In this document: one piece after another, positions 27,972-38,373 of the stretch
Layout: every line of letters begins with the position of its first letter
How positions within the stretch are numbered: position 1 is the first letter of the stretch
NCBI GenBank assembly: GCA_001599935.1
Contig: BCIJ01000002.1
Coordinates: 642,783 to 706,782 of the forward strand
Length of the DNA: 64,000 bases
Reading direction: 5' to 3'
DNA from: Holtermannia corniformis
Lineage: Eukaryota; Basidiomycota; Tremellomycetes; Holtermanniales
The notes under the pieces: model-generated
The model's input: only the letters and a program-made list of their open reading frames with translations
Told to the model about the DNA's origin: nothing
Databases searched by the model: none
Made by a program: the position numbers and the translations under genes

Positions 27972-29510
27972 TCAATGACTAGACGTCCGTGGCTCTTCTG
28001 GCTCGCCATAGTCGGTGCCGTACAAGGATTGACTCGCCAAGCGCTTGGTGATGTCCTCTAACGTGGTCCTTTCGCGCTTCCGAAGTTGTGAAGCATGCAA
28101 TTGCCACAGCTCCAGCGGTCTGTTCGGGTCCCCCGACTTCCACGAAAAGTCGCTGCTATACCGAGCAGGCAGGGTTGCTTGGATTTCCGGCAGGAAGCGC
28201 CCTGTTCGGATATCATGGTCTGTAAAGTTCACGCTTCGTGCCAGCGTCCCAGCCCAATCCCGCCTGGTCTTGCTGATGTCCACGTCTTGAATGACGTGGT
28301 CGAGCGCGACATCTTTTCGGAACAGGCTCTGTTCCAACGCTTCTTCCGCTTTGGCAGGACTTGACAGGATGAGCATCGGGTAGCGCAGAGCTATCTCGTT
28401 GCGGATGGATAGCATCTGATTGAGATCCTTGTAGAAGTCGTTTTCGTACGGCTCCAAGTCGCGGCGTTTGCTCGCCGAATACAGCCATTTGTGGCGCTTG
28501 ACGTGGGAGCTGCGTCGTATCTCGGGGTCTTGTGGCTTTACAAAGCGCACTGGACCAGTCCACCAGCCGGTATTGGTGCTGCCCGTTTGAAAAGCGCTGA
28601 TCGGAGGCATGCGACTGGGAGTGGTCCCCGCAGTAAGCGCCATCGAATTGGCGCTTACGGAGCTCATCCCCGAAGCAGAAGATGCCATGCTCGCATTACT
28701 GTTCTTGCGCCTCAGCTTCTTGGCTGGTTGAGGCCTCGGCTTCGGCATTTTCGCCTTGCTGGATCGCCCTGATGAAGTCCTGGGCAGCGAAAACCAACTT
28801 TGGCGCTCCTCTGTTCCAATCATGCTTGAATCAAGATGTTGAAAGCTGAAAACTTCTGGGTTCGTGCTCACAGCTTCTGACGGTGTCGCGCGCTTCAGGA
28901 TGCTGGCTGGAGGCTGTGGTGTTTTGACCGATGCATACAGATTCGGTGTGGATGCTGGTGGACGGCCTTGCGTGTTCACGGCAGTTGAAGGGGTATATTT
29001 ACCTGCCGCACTGGACTGCAACATTGGCTCAGGCGCCTGTGGACTGTATACGGGGTGACCGTAGAAGCTTTCGTTGGTTGTGACTGGTGTCGCTGGCATG
29101 TACGGAGAAGCGAACCCGCTAGACTGGGAGCTTCGATGAGGCTGGTACAGGACGGGATCGGGAGGCTGCCATCCATATTGACTGCCCTCTGAAGATACTG
29201 ATAGTGGGGTAGGAGTTTGCACAGGGAGCATGGACGCTTGATGAATGTCGGGCCAACGTCCTGTAGGATAGGACATCGGCACGGTTGGCTGATAGAAGGG
29301 GATGCTCGCAGTGACCACGGGTTGTTGCAAGGCGTTTGTGGGAGTAGCATACCCCATATAGTGGCTCGGAAACACGTTTGCAGCTTGATATCTCCCATAC
29401 TTACCTTCACCGTCGCTTTGCGGACCCCACCCCTGGTCATTGGATGAGACGACTGACGAGGGTCCCGGCCCTCCCCAGTGCTGTCCTTGAGGTATCGCTA
29501 ACCATGACAT
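27972..29510 (-). CDS. Unrecognised 512-residue protein with conserved-looking C-terminal half
   Basis: One long exon, ATG 29508-29510 to stop. The N-terminal ~270 residues are Gln/Pro/Ser/Tyr-rich and probably disordered. A basic patch (KMPKPRPQPAKKLRRKN) follows, which could be a nuclear localisation signal. The C-terminal ~200 residues have a folded look, rich in Trp and charged residues: TNTGWWTGPVRFVKPQDPE, KRHKWLYSASKRRDLEPYE, NEIALRYPMLILSS and DFSWKSGDPNRPLELWQLH. I cannot name the family. Size, lack of introns in an intron-dense region and composition make a regulatory nuclear protein plausible, but that is inference. It is divergent from RRN5 (379 bp). Confidence 0.75.
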   Translation of the reverse strand: MSWLAIPQGQHWGGPGPSSVVSSNDQGWGPQSDGEGKYGRYQAANVFPSHYMGYATPTNALQQPVVTASIPFYQPTVPMSYPTGRWPDIHQASMLPVQTPTPLSVSSEGSQYGWQPPDPVLYQPHRSSQSSGFASPYMPATPVTTNESFYGHPVYSPQAPEPMLQSSAAGKYTPSTAVNTQGRPPASTPNLYASVKTPQPPASILKRATPSEAVSTNPEVFSFQHLDSSMIGTEERQSWFSLPRTSSGRSSKAKMPKPRPQPAKKLRRKNSNASMASSASGMSSVSANSMALTAGTTPSRMPPISAFQTGSTNTGWWTGPVRFVKPQDPEIRRSSHVKRHKWLYSASKRRDLEPYENDFYKDLNQMLSIRNEIALRYPMLILSSPAKAEEALEQSLFRKDVALDHVIQDVDISKTRRDWAGTLARSVNFTDHDIRTGRFLPEIQATLPARYSSDFSWKSGDPNRPLELWQLHASQLRKRERTTLEDITKRLASQSLYGTDYGEPEEPRTSSH

Positions 29511-29889
29511 GGCAGGTCATGGGGGCATATATCCTCAGTGTTCGATGGGAGGATCGAGGATTTCGCGCGGGCGTGGACGACGACGCCTCCGCTTGGGAAG
29601 CTCATCAGCCCAAAAAGGAGGTTCAAACGCCACAAAGGTCTGCACAAGTCAACTCCGTTTGTCTGATGACACAGATACGAGCAAGTATCTTTTCATCATG
29701 GGGAGTCCTTGACGGAACGGACGACTGTGCACCTCTGCAGACTAGCGGGCGACGAGAGTCAAGCACCGCCACGATCAGACAATTTGCCACTGAGCACAGC
29801 ACGTGTTCTCCACGTGATGCTGGTCGGTGCAGAAGTTGTTTGCTCTGCCTGTGCTCCCGACGCGGTCATGTCTGGCTGATAGCACAAAT
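29511..29889. promoter_or_regulatory. Divergent promoter region, hypothetical gene/RRN5
   Basis: Separates two start codons transcribed away from each other. No named element could be identified. Confidence 0.35.
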
Positions 29890-32394
29890 ATGGAAGCAGA
29901 GTCGTCTGCGATGGCACAGGCAGCGGCTATCCATAGCCCTGTGCGTCCCACCGATTACCCTTTCGTGGTCCATCAGCTCACGTTTTTTAGGTCGTTCCTT
30001 CCAAGGAAAAGCGAGGTCGACCTCGCAAAAGTAAAAGCTGCAATGTTGGTCAACCACCAACATCAAGCCCCCTTGAGAGGGCGTTGGGCCGGGTTGCCAC
30101 TGAAGCCGACCTCCTCAATGGGAACTTACCCGAGGGTCAAGGCGCGTCGTGGTACCTCACCGACGTGAACAACCACATTGCCAGCACGCACGGTCGCTTT
30201 CATCCTGCCAACGGCAGCACGGCAACCTCTGATAGCATCAATGTTCCCCCGTCCCAAGCGTGCTGGTCCAGCTACGAAAGGAGTCTATTCTTTGGCGGCC
30301 TTTCGCGACATTCCCGATGGCGGCCTGACCTCATCGCGCGAGACATCGGGACAAAGACCGAGGCCGAAGTCATATGGTATATCCAGCAGCTGGTCAAGGA
30401 CGAGGTCGCTGCCGCACCCAAAGGACGCAAGAATCGCGAACGGAAGCGTTTTCATCCGCACGGCTCGGCACCGGCGGCCCTTGAGGTCACGAATCGATGG
30501 GTCGAGCTCGAAGAGAGCATGGCCAAAGTGATTGGCGAAGCCGAGCGTCGCTTCGAGCGAGCGCATCATGTGCAGCTACAGGAGCAAGCACTCAAGATCG
30601 TGCGATGTGATCGTGCGGAGTCGGCGGGTGTCACAGGCAAATCCAACGCATCCAAGGAACGCGAGTTCGCCCTGAGGACACAACGAGCTGGCAAACTCTT
30701 GGAAATGCTCGTGATCGTCAAGCGACAAGTCAAGGACGACTGGCTCGCCGAGCTGTCAGAGCCCAATTTGCGGACAATCGACAGTCTGCTGACAGACCCA
30801 GTGCCAGACTCGATCCCCGCCCCACCTTCAGTCGCATCCAACACAACGACACCCATTCATATCGGCAGCGGGAAGCTGAGCGACAAGCGTATCGCGCAGA
30901 ACGATCGGGTCTTGTCCGAGCTGCGGCGGAAGAAGGATCGCACGCCGCTCGAACAGGCATTGTTCACGAAACTGAATGCGACGGCACGCAAGCGAACTGC
31001 CAAGCGCCTCAAGCAGCTGCTCGATATGGGGTACGATCATGATGATGTGAAACGCGAAGGAGTGGATGTCATATACGACCGTTTGCAGCGGGAACGACGA
31101 GCCGAACGGGGCACGTTGGTAGACAGATCGATTAACGAGCAAGTCGAAGAAGATGCCGAGGTTGGTCACTTTAGCTTTCTATGGCCAGAGTGTTAATGGG
31201 TCACAGGTACTGCAATGCAAGGATGCACAGGACCAACCCCCTGCCGTCACAGACAACATGACCCGCAGGCAGCTGCAAGCTCTCGAAAAGTACTGCTTTG
31301 CTCGACAAGACGCTTTGCGGGCTTGGGAAGAACAGGGCGTTACGGACAAAGCTGCCGCCGATCCGACAATGTTCGCCATGCTGCAAGACCTCGAAGTCGC
31401 ATCAGAAATTCGAGGAGCGCAAGTGGATCTTTTCCATCTTGATAACTTTTCTCGCGCCTTGAGGTGTGTACCACTCGACCAAGGCAGTCGGCGCTGACGG
31501 CTAGAAAGCACTACTAATGGGACTGACAGCGCACCCAACCTGATAGCGTATCCCTTGCTCCAGTGTTTGGCCGCCGAGGTTTCTGCTTTTGTTGCCCAGC
31601 TGGTGCTTGACTGCATCAACGTGGTCGAGACTCGAAATCAAATGAAGATCGAAACCTCTGGTGAAGTAGTTGCAAGTCACGTCGAGGGGATACTTGAGCA
31701 ACGGCGACTGCACGCTGGGGTCGACTGGCAGGGAGTTGAACCGGATTTCATCAAGCAGCGGCAGGCAACGAGCGAGCCGCCATCGGACGACCCATCCATT
31801 GCCGAATCTGCACGTCTGACCAATGAGGTGTGCGAACCAATCAACGGGGAACACTTCCCGTGGACGATCAGTGTAACGACCGCGGCGTACACTGGGGCAG
31901 AGCTCGTACCCTTGGCCGAAGACGAGGCGGAAGAGGAGCTTGCCGATCAAGAGCATATTGAACTCGAGATGGCGCAGGACGCGTATGATGATGCGTTGGC
32001 AAGGGCGTATGAGATTGCACTTTGGGCTGCAGTGGAGAGAGACGAGGGCGTGCACGACGTTCTGCACAAGCTGCTGGCCAGTGTGGACCAAGACGCTGAA
32101 AGCGCTTCCGAGATGGCACAGGCAAAGAAAGGTATGCTCTCTTCTTCCTGCCCTGCCATCACTTACCAATCCTCATCAGACCTCGAGCGCACACGATCGA
32201 CGTGGGCACAAGCTCAAATCCAGCGTCATCGACGGTTGAGAAAACGCGCCGCATTACAAGATGTCGGTCTTCAGCAGACTAAGCACCGGAAACGACGAAA
32301 GCTCGCACAGGGCGGCAAGTCGGCCGAATTTATCGAGACGGAGGACTCTGATATCGACGACGGCGCGGACAATGGTGCGGCTGGGGGTGAGTGA
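29890..32394 (+). CDS. RRN5: RNA polymerase I upstream activation factor subunit Rrn5-like, with AT-hook
   Basis: Likely rDNA transcription factor subunit. The SANT/Myb-like part, WSSYERSLFFGGLSRHSRWRPDLIARDI then KTEAEVIWYIQQL, resembles yeast Rrn5 (ELFF-x-LARxSRWxPDLI). Exon 1 starts at ATG 29890 (MEAESSAMAQAAAIHSP); intron 29941-29990 joins it in frame to VVPSKEKRGRPRKSKS, a textbook AT-hook core (RGRP). The C-terminal half is helical and charged, with an acidic and then a basic end (KHRKRRKLAQGGKS, TEDSDIDDG). Three further introns lie near 31159, 31463 and 32132. Rrn5 orthologues are fast-evolving, so the name rests mostly on the SANT segment. Confidence 0.78.
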
Positions 32395-33192
32395 TGTGTT
32401 GCGGAAGACAGTGCTGTGAGTCACACCGTGTACGCGGCCATGTGGTGTTTGGCCGCTGACAAGAGCAGCCATCGATAATGCACCACCCTTTGTCATGTAC
32501 AACTTTTGGCTTGTCCCTGGGCAATCCCCTAACCTGAACCTCAGCCCCGCCGACCATCCCTCACGTCCGCCAATACGCGCAATAGCTGCCTTCCCGCCGA
32601 GTCCCACATCTCCCACTCGACTGGGAACCCGTGTTTGTAGTGCCCTGCAAAGTCATCCAGCGACTTTGCAAGCTCGTTGTGGGTATGCGCGGCCAGCCTG
32701 GGCTCGCGTGCGCCGACGACATGCCACGCCGAGTCCATGGCGAGCTGCAGTTGAGTCTTTGAAGCGAGCACTGCTGGGTTGATCATTTCGACACGATCGA
32801 TCTATGTGCTGTTCTCTTGAGCTAGTGTGCCGCGGAGACTGAGCTCGTATGGATGGCCTGGTGGATCTCACTGGGTGTGATGGCCTGTTATACCTTTGCA
32901 CATGCGACCCGTCGCGTTGCGCCAGAAAGGACGCAGCAGTGTTCTTTTCTACAAGTGTCGTGCGACCTAGAACAATCAACCTGACACGCCGGCCGCGGCT
33001 CCCTTGGAGCTCTGGGCATCCCGACAAGTGTCAGCAGTACAAAGGGCCCGAACAAAAAGGGAGATGATGGTGGTCGTGCCACTGGGTTGCTATTGGTGCC
33101 ACCGCGTTTGACTGGGGACGTGCACGAGCTCAAGCTGATGGTGATCGCTGTCTACATTGTCCTCAGTCGCTGGCAGCTCGAGCACGGCCAGG
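32395..33192. other. RRN5-TRS120 interval with a possible small minus-strand gene
   Basis: About 800 bp. The only notable content is the minus-strand frame annotated separately at 32541-32786. The TRS120 promoter must lie in its right part. No RNA gene or repeat is seen. Confidence 0.4.
32541..32786 (-). CDS. Possible small protein (C-terminal exon), unrecognised
   Basis: The frame from ATG 32784-32786 reads MINPAVLASKTQLQLAMDSAWHV and EWEMWDSAGRQLLRVLADVRDG. Upstream it extends in frame as IDRVE to a plausible acceptor (CACATAG), so an additional 5' exon is likely, but I could not settle it. Helical, Trp-containing composition looks protein-like. No family is recognised. It could also be antisense noise. 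Confidence 0.33.
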   Translation of the reverse strand: MINPAVLASKTQLQLAMDSAWHVVGAREPRLAAHTHNELAKSLDDFAGHYKHGFPVEWEMWDSAGRQLLRVLADVRDGRRG

Positions 33193-36100
33193 ATGCCGCA
33201 GCGGGTGCCCACCCTCTCGCCTCTGGCAGACCCACTGGCGCTCGCACGGATCCAGGTCTTGGTACTGCCCATCGGACCGGGACTGAGCCAGTCGACGTTT
33301 GAGCACTGGACCCGGGTCATCCGCCAGTTCAAGGATATCCGTGTTGGGGATCTACCTGGGTTAGCGACGGCCAGAGGACCCAAGGGTAGGCCAATCGCGT
33401 CTAGGATGCGCGTTGCGTGCTGACAATGTCATTCAGCCAGGTTCTTACCTCCTCCTGTGCCTCCTCCACAATCTCACCTCCACTTGACCTATGTCGCCCA
33501 CCCCATTCCTAAATCAATCGAACCTCTCTCTCTGTTCCGCATCTCGTCGTTTCCTCTGGCGGTCATCGGCGTCTTCGATTCGTCGGACCGCTTGGAATCT
33601 GAAGAGGCCGAGCCCGAAGCTGAAGGCAGCGAGCCCATCGACCCAAACATCAAGCACAAGGCATCACTGGAGGCGTTCAACTCTCTGGTCGAGCAGCTTT
33701 TCCCTGCTGGGTCCGCCTACCCGCTCACAAGGCGGCTGTTTGGCGTCGAAGGTAGCTCACGACCCAACCCAAAGGTCCATGGAGGGGCTACAGGCCGGGG
33801 CAAGGGCAAGGTTTCCTCACGGCAACAAGAGGGAGAAGATGCCACGCTCGTCATCCTGCCAAAGGAAGGTAACGTCGATGTCATGGTTGGTATGGTGTTG
33901 GCCGACATGTGCGGAGACATCCTTGGCGAGTTTGGGGAGCTGGTATGTCGAAGCCGTCTTACAATGACTAGAGCTAAGCTCGACAGGCAATGGCGTTGGA
34001 GTCGCCGGCGGGTCTCCAGACACTCTCATCAACCCTGCTACCAACCCTTACTCTCAACCAGCAGGCGACCACCACCCTGTTCACCACTTCCCCTTCCACC
34101 ACGCCAGTCAACGGCAGATCCACATCCACAGTGGCGAATCCTTCCATCATGCTGCCGCCTCGATCTCCCATGACATCAGGGTTTGCGCCCCAGCCCCCTA
34201 TCCACTCCATGTCTCTGCCGCCACTCGGTCCCGTAGGCTCGCGGACCAGTACCCCCGTGTCTCGGCCGCTCTCGAGCTTGGCCAATGGCACGAGCAGTAT
34301 CGCCTCGACGTCTGCCAATCCCCTACGAAAGTCAACAGCAAGTTTGACATCCCCTTTCTCTCGCTCTTCAAAGGCTGCTAGCTCGAATTCGAGTCTTGCA
34401 GTCAATGTCAACTCGTCACAGTCGTCCTACACAAGTGCGCCAGTCAATGGTCTACCCGGCGGTCGGTTGGTCAAGACGCTCGGGGACCTTTGGCTTCTCA
34501 GTGGCGGGATCGCAGAGGCCATCGGGTGCTTCACCGAGGCGATTGAGCGGGCGAAGAAGGAGAATGACCACCTGTGGCACGGGGCGGCTCAAGAAGGGCT
34601 GGCGACCGCCTTGATCTGTGAGGCGTGGGAGGGTCGAGACGGCTCGGACTATGCGACGCCCCTACCACAATCCCCAATCCCAACACAGATCCTCGAGCTG
34701 TTCAACAGTGCTTTGCAACAGTATGCAAAGTCGCCTCTACCCTTCCCCAACGCCTCTTCGCGTCCGACAACCCCCGGATCAATGTGGTCCCCGCTTCCTC
34801 AATCAGCTGCAGCCGCGTCTCATTTCGTGCAACAGCAGCAAGCCTTTCATTCGCCCACCGGTGAGGCACTGTTAACCCGGTTACATACATCTCTTAGTGC
34901 GCGCACTGCGCACTTTTTGCTCTTGATATGGGCGTCGGCCGGGTGGGGCTCGATTGCGCTCTCTGCGTTGATTGCGCACAGCCTACCGCGCTCCTTCTGG
35001 TCCATCAGTCCACTGCCATCGTCCTTTTCGATCCTCTCTCAGCAACACGATCAAGCGAGTAAACGACGCAGAGCTCTGTTGTCACTCAGCATCAAGTCGC
35101 AGATCCAACGACATCAGATCGCCCAGACTGCTGAACTTGCACTCGGACCATGGCACAAGGCGCTGGACGCAAAGGATCAGATAGACGTCTGGGTCGCCGT
35201 CGCCTGGGTGCTACGTCTTGTGGGACTTGAACGTCGCGAAGCAGGCACTTTGCGCGAGGTCGTTCGCAAGGCCGTTGGTCTGCTAGCTCGGACCAGGGAA
35301 GAGCAGCGAAGAATCGGGCCAATACCACAGACACCGTCAGGAGTGATTGCACCCAAGCCGGTGCACGCGGCCGATACTATTGGGCTTGGACTGGGCTTGC
35401 CGAATGCGGACGGTGGTCAAGTGGCCGTGCGGCGGCGCGAGAGCACCGAGGGGAACCAGGCTCTTGTGGAGCTAGTCGAGCGTGTCTTGGAGGTGTTTGG
35501 GATCAAGGGGCTCGACGGTGCTGGCGTCGACGAGGAAGATGAGGAGATCAGGCGGCCAAAGTATGGCTGGCCGGAACTGCAGGTCGAGGTCGTCAAAGAG
35601 GCCGTACTTGTTGGCGAAGCTCTTCCTGGTGAGTTTGGATCGCAGTTTGAAGTGTGAATGCTTATGTGTGGTAGACCATAAAGCTGTCGTTCGACATTCG
35701 CTATCGGCACTGCACTCATTGCATCACCACTTGTCACCGCAGGCGCAGTCTCATCTGGCGAAAACATTCCCCAAAGCACTTGCAACAGCTCGGAGGCGCG
35801 GGTTGGATGTTGGTCCGGTAGGGTGGTGGGTACCCGAGCGCGTGGTGTTGAGCGTGGAGATTGCCGGGTAATTCTTTGATGAGCCTCGTCAAACATACTA
35901 ACATCACCAGTCTGCAAGCCAATCGCCTCCCAATCGCTCATTCGCGTGATTCCATGACTTTGTCTACCGAAATGGCCAGTGCTGCGCTCAACAGAGCGCG
36001 AGATCCATTCTTGTACAACCCAAGGCTCAAAGCAGCGGCCGCCGGCAAAGTAGGTCCGCGTGCCTCTGCTCTGTCAGGTCACTCACTCGTGACAGACACT

Positions 36101-38318
36101 GGCGGTACAAAACGAGCAGTTAGAGTTCTTCGTGACTGTGCAGAACCCATTCGCATTCGATCTCGAGCTGCAAGATCTGGCGTTGAGGTGACTTGAGATC
36201 GCAAGGACCGAGCAACCTATTGACTCCTCATAGCACGACGGGTGTACCCTTTAACGCTTCCCCTTTACCCCTGGTCATTCCACCAGCATCGGTCCAGACC
36301 GTCCGATTGACGGGCGTCGCTACCGAGCCGGGTCTCTTGACTGTGCGCGGAGCAATCGTGCGATTGAACGACGGGTCGGAACGCGAGTTTTTACTACCAA
36401 ACATCGACGAAACACAGTCGCGGCACAAGGAGAAGCGCAAAAGCCAGCGAGTCGCCGAGCTGTTGCGTATCAAGCGCTCTGGTCTGGCAGCTCGTGCAGA
36501 CCCACCGAGTCGACCACTGTCTAATGGGACGCATGAGGCGCCACCACTGCGGTATCTGGAGACCAACGTTGTGCCCGAACAGCCGCTGTTGTGGATCAAG
36601 CGAACCTCGCTCACGCACGGGTCGGTCATGCTGTACGATGGTGAAGAGTGAGTCTTGCAGGAATAGACAAGTGACAAGGCCTGATCGCGCAGATCCCTGA
36701 TTCGCATCACCCTCGAAAACACATCATCCGTGCCGGTTAATTTTGTCAAGTTGTCTTTTGATGACTACATTGCTCGAACAGCGCGCACAACTTTGGCCGA
36801 GCGCGAGCTGACGGCGATTGAGGCGTACGAGCTCGAGTGGGACCTCATACATCGACCGGTCTTCGAGTGGCACCAAGCGGATCCGCGCATGACGATCGCA
36901 CCGGGAGAGAAGCAAGTTGTGACGGTGCGGTGTCTCGGCAAGGTCGGATGGTAAGTATCCTTGATTTGTTGAGCATGAGACTAACTGTATGCAGTTCCGA
37001 CGGCACTATCCGCATCGACTACGGGCATTTGCGGGAAGATGAAAAGTCTACCTTGTACACTCGCCAAATCACTCTGCCCGTTCTCCTCACGGTCTTCCAT
37101 ACGCTCGAAAGCCATTCTCTCAATGTTCTCCGCTTCGACGACAAGGCTCAAGAACTAGCGCACGATACGCTCAGCGTGCCCCAACTGCCAGGACTCATGG
37201 GTCCGCCTTCGCCCTCTCTAGGGAGCATCCCACGCCATCGCATCGAGCGGGCAGCAGAGGAGAGACTACGGGATGCCATCTCATCCGAAGCAGACGCGTC
37301 CCACTGTTTGATATCTGTCGACGTCCGCAATGTCTACGGCCAGCCTTTCGAAGTCACATTTGAGCGAGTCGACGGAGCGGATCAAGGTGTGTGTCAATGC
37401 TTTCAAAGACTGTGGCTGACGCACCCAGATGGTGATCCACTCTGCGTGTCTCGATTGATCCCTCCTGGCTCTACAGAGCGCATCGTCTTGCCTGTAGCGC
37501 GGAAACGTATCCCGCCAGAACAGCTGCGCAAAGCGGTCCCATCCTTGTCGGAACGACAATTCGTCGTCTCCAAAGAGCAACTAAGCGATGCCGAGCGCGC
37601 GGATATTCAGTCGATATTCTGGTATCGCGAGGAGCTGTTCCGCAGCTTTTCTGGCTCGTGGCGCGAAGTAAGTCGAATGAACGCCGGCACGAATAACATG
37701 GCTGACCTTGAACTAGCCAGGTTCACGAAGGCACGGAACGCTCTCGCTGCGACAGCAGATCATGACACCGTCCATGATTGAGGCATACCGGCAAGCGGAA
37801 CTAGCGGTAGACCTCACGAGCGTTCGGCGCGGCGGATCAACCGAAATCCGGGTCAATGAGTTTGTAGATGTGACAGTTGTCGTCACAAATAAGCTCGGTA
37901 AGTTGGTGTGCGCTACAGGCCCGTACACTGCTCATTTGCAACAGCCACTCCATTCCGACCTCGCCTTCGTATCGAACCGGTACCAGTAGGCTCGAACGAG
38001 TCATCTTGGGCGTCGAAAACCCAACACCAGCAATCCCTCAACGGTACGGTCCAGCTAGCTCGACCACCGGGCACGGGTGTGCACGGCAAGCACCTTGCAG
38101 TTGACGGTGCGTTCGAGCAAGTCTGTTCCCTGCTGGCCCCGGGCGAATCGTGCCAGCATGCTGTCTCGATTGCCTTCCTTGCAGCGGGTCGCTTCGTCTT
38201 CCAAGCGGTCGTAGAAGAGGCTCTACTGGCGAAGCGGTCCCGGAGCAGCGCCACGCTTATCTCTCCACATCCTCCGGTCTTCTCGCCCCGGTTGCAGCTT
38301 GATGTTGCGGGTAGTTGA
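33193..38318 (+). CDS. TRS120: TRAPPII subunit Trs120 (TRAPPC9)
   Basis: Large subunit of the TRAPPII tether and Rab GEF at the Golgi. The favoured start ATG 33193 gives MPQRVPTLSPLADPLALARIQVLVLPIG, FEHWTRVIRQFKDIRVGDLPG, and after an intron FLPPPVPPPQSHLHLTYVAHPIP, which match the Trs120 N terminus. The central part has a Ser/Thr/Pro-rich insert (about 33990-34440) before KTLGDLWLLSGGIAEAIGCFTEAIERAKKENDHLWHGAAQEG, a TPR-like TRAPPC9 hallmark. Beta-rich segments follow (NPFAFDLELQDLAL, TSLTHGSVMLYDGEE, VDVTVVVTNKLG). It ends LDVAGS. Around ten introns; roughly 1,500 residues. The stop is about 55 bp from the convergent SMC5 stop. Confidence 0.93.
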
Positions 38319-38373
38319 CAGGATGCATCGTTGCATATAGTACCAACGTCGCGAGCCCATTCGAACGACCAAC

